A stretch of 64,000 nt of DNA, taken from the NCBI RefSeq assembly GCF_007988885.1, contig NZ_BJUZ01000001.1:868001-932000 (forward strand), given 5' to 3'. The DNA comes from Gluconobacter wancherniae NBRC 103581. GTDB taxonomy: Bacteria > Pseudomonadota > Alphaproteobacteria > Acetobacterales > Acetobacteraceae. This document shows positions 63,520 through 64,000 of the stretch, piece by piece. Positions within the stretch are counted from its first letter, which is position 1. Every line of letters begins with the position of its first letter. The notes beneath the pieces were generated by a model, which was not told the origin of the DNA, made no database searches, and saw only the letters and a list, made by a program, of their open reading frames with translations. The position numbers and the translations under genes were made by a program.

Positions 63520-64000
63520 ATGTCTCTTCAGGCAAAACTTGATGTGTTCAAAGCTGACTTTGAAGCGGGCAAGCCACCTTATAATGTTCCTGCTTCGGTG
63601 ATTGAAGTCATGCATCGTGCCACAGCTGAACTGATCGCCGCAGGTGCAGCAGAAAAGGCGCTCAAAGCCGGCGATAAGGCTCCGTCTTTCACGCTGAACG
63701 ATCCTGATGGCAATCCGGTGTCTTCCACCGAACTGCTTGCAAAAGGCCCGTTGGTCATCAGCTTTTACCGCGGTGTGTGGTGCCCATACTGCAATATGGA
63801 ACTCCAGGCTCTTGAGGCGGCGTTGCCATCCTTCCGCGAACTTGGTGCAAGTCTGATTGCCATCTCACCACAGACGGCAGTGAACAGCCGTAAGTCGGTG
63901 CGTCAGAACCACCTTGATTTCCCCATCCTGTCGGATGTCCATAACGACGTTGCAGCAGCATTTGGTCTGCGGTTCGCATTGCCGGACTATCTCGTGGACC
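63520..64000 (+). CDS. Peroxiredoxin-like (AhpC/TSA) protein, cut by window end
   Basis: The visible 160 residues start MSLQAKLDVFKADFEAGKPPYN, an N-terminal extension typical of peroxiredoxin-like family proteins. KAGDKAPSFTLNDPDGNPVSS then leads to YRGVWCPYCNMELQALE with two Cys three apart and ISPQTAVNSRK. It reduces peroxides or organic hydroperoxides with thiols. AGAGGAAATACCC stands before the ATG. The gene continues past 64000, so the C-terminus is unseen. Confidence 0.85.
   Translation, partial: MSLQAKLDVFKADFEAGKPPYNVPASVIEVMHRATAELIAAGAAEKALKAGDKAPSFTLNDPDGNPVSSTELLAKGPLVISFYRGVWCPYCNMELQALEAALPSFRELGASLIAISPQTAVNSRKSVRQNHLDFPILSDVHNDVAAAFGLRFALPDYLVD

Overview
The window looks like an accessory, heavily remodelled stretch of an acetic acid bacterium chromosome or large plasmid (Acetobacteraceae; Acetobacter, Gluconobacter or Komagataeibacter are the nearest guesses). 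This is inference. It rests on a three-component molybdopterin/[2Fe-2S]/tri-haem cytochrome c dehydrogenase typical of periplasmic oxidative metabolism, many small redox enzymes, and a MesX/MesD methionine synthase pair. No rRNA, tRNA or CRISPR array was seen, and no marker gene fixes the genus.

The dominant design is a series of regulator-target divergons. Eight full-length LysR, two TetR, one AraC and one HxlR regulator each lie back to back with a small redox or hydrolase cassette: LysR/MBL hydrolase + alpha/beta hydrolase (1.5-4.5 kb), LysR/MoaF-like + SDR (6.0-8.1), TetR/SnoaL (8.3-9.4), MetR/metF remnant (9.6-11.3), LysR/cupin-SDR-tautomerase (22.7-25.1), LysR/two aldo-keto reductases (37.2-40.1), TetR/FAD monooxygenase (42.7-44.5), LysR/SDR + perhydrolase (44.7-47.4), CynR-like/cyanase (52.3-53.8), AraC/SDR (54.2-56.0), LysR/SDR (56.3-58.0) and HxlR/quinone oxidoreductase-cupin-royal-jelly-like protein (58.6-61.8).

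Other blocks are: the folate-independent methionine synthase pair mesX-mesD next to a decayed metF (9.6-13.9); a probable copper-handling set of DUF2946-like protein, TonB receptor, PepSY membrane protein and SCO chaperone (16.1-20.9); an AT-rich pabB-pabC pair (25.9-28.1); the molybdo-dehydrogenase operon (28.1-32.3); a secreted GH28 polygalacturonase (33.1-34.5); a HAD phosphatase + 6-phosphogluconate dehydrogenase pair (34.7-36.4); and an ECF sigma/anti-sigma pair divergent from a membrane catalase-like peroxidase and cytochrome b561 (47.4-50.5). In that last block both divergent promoters carry the same GGAATA-type -35 and CGTC -10 at identical spacing.

Between the blocks lie at least seven degenerate IS fragments (IS3 and IS5-like) and several gene ruins: metF, an SDR fused to a quinone oxidoreductase, an aldo-keto reductase with its LysR, and the tail of an F420-type reductase. 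Together they show repeated insertion, deletion and decay. The right edge cuts a peroxiredoxin-like gene.
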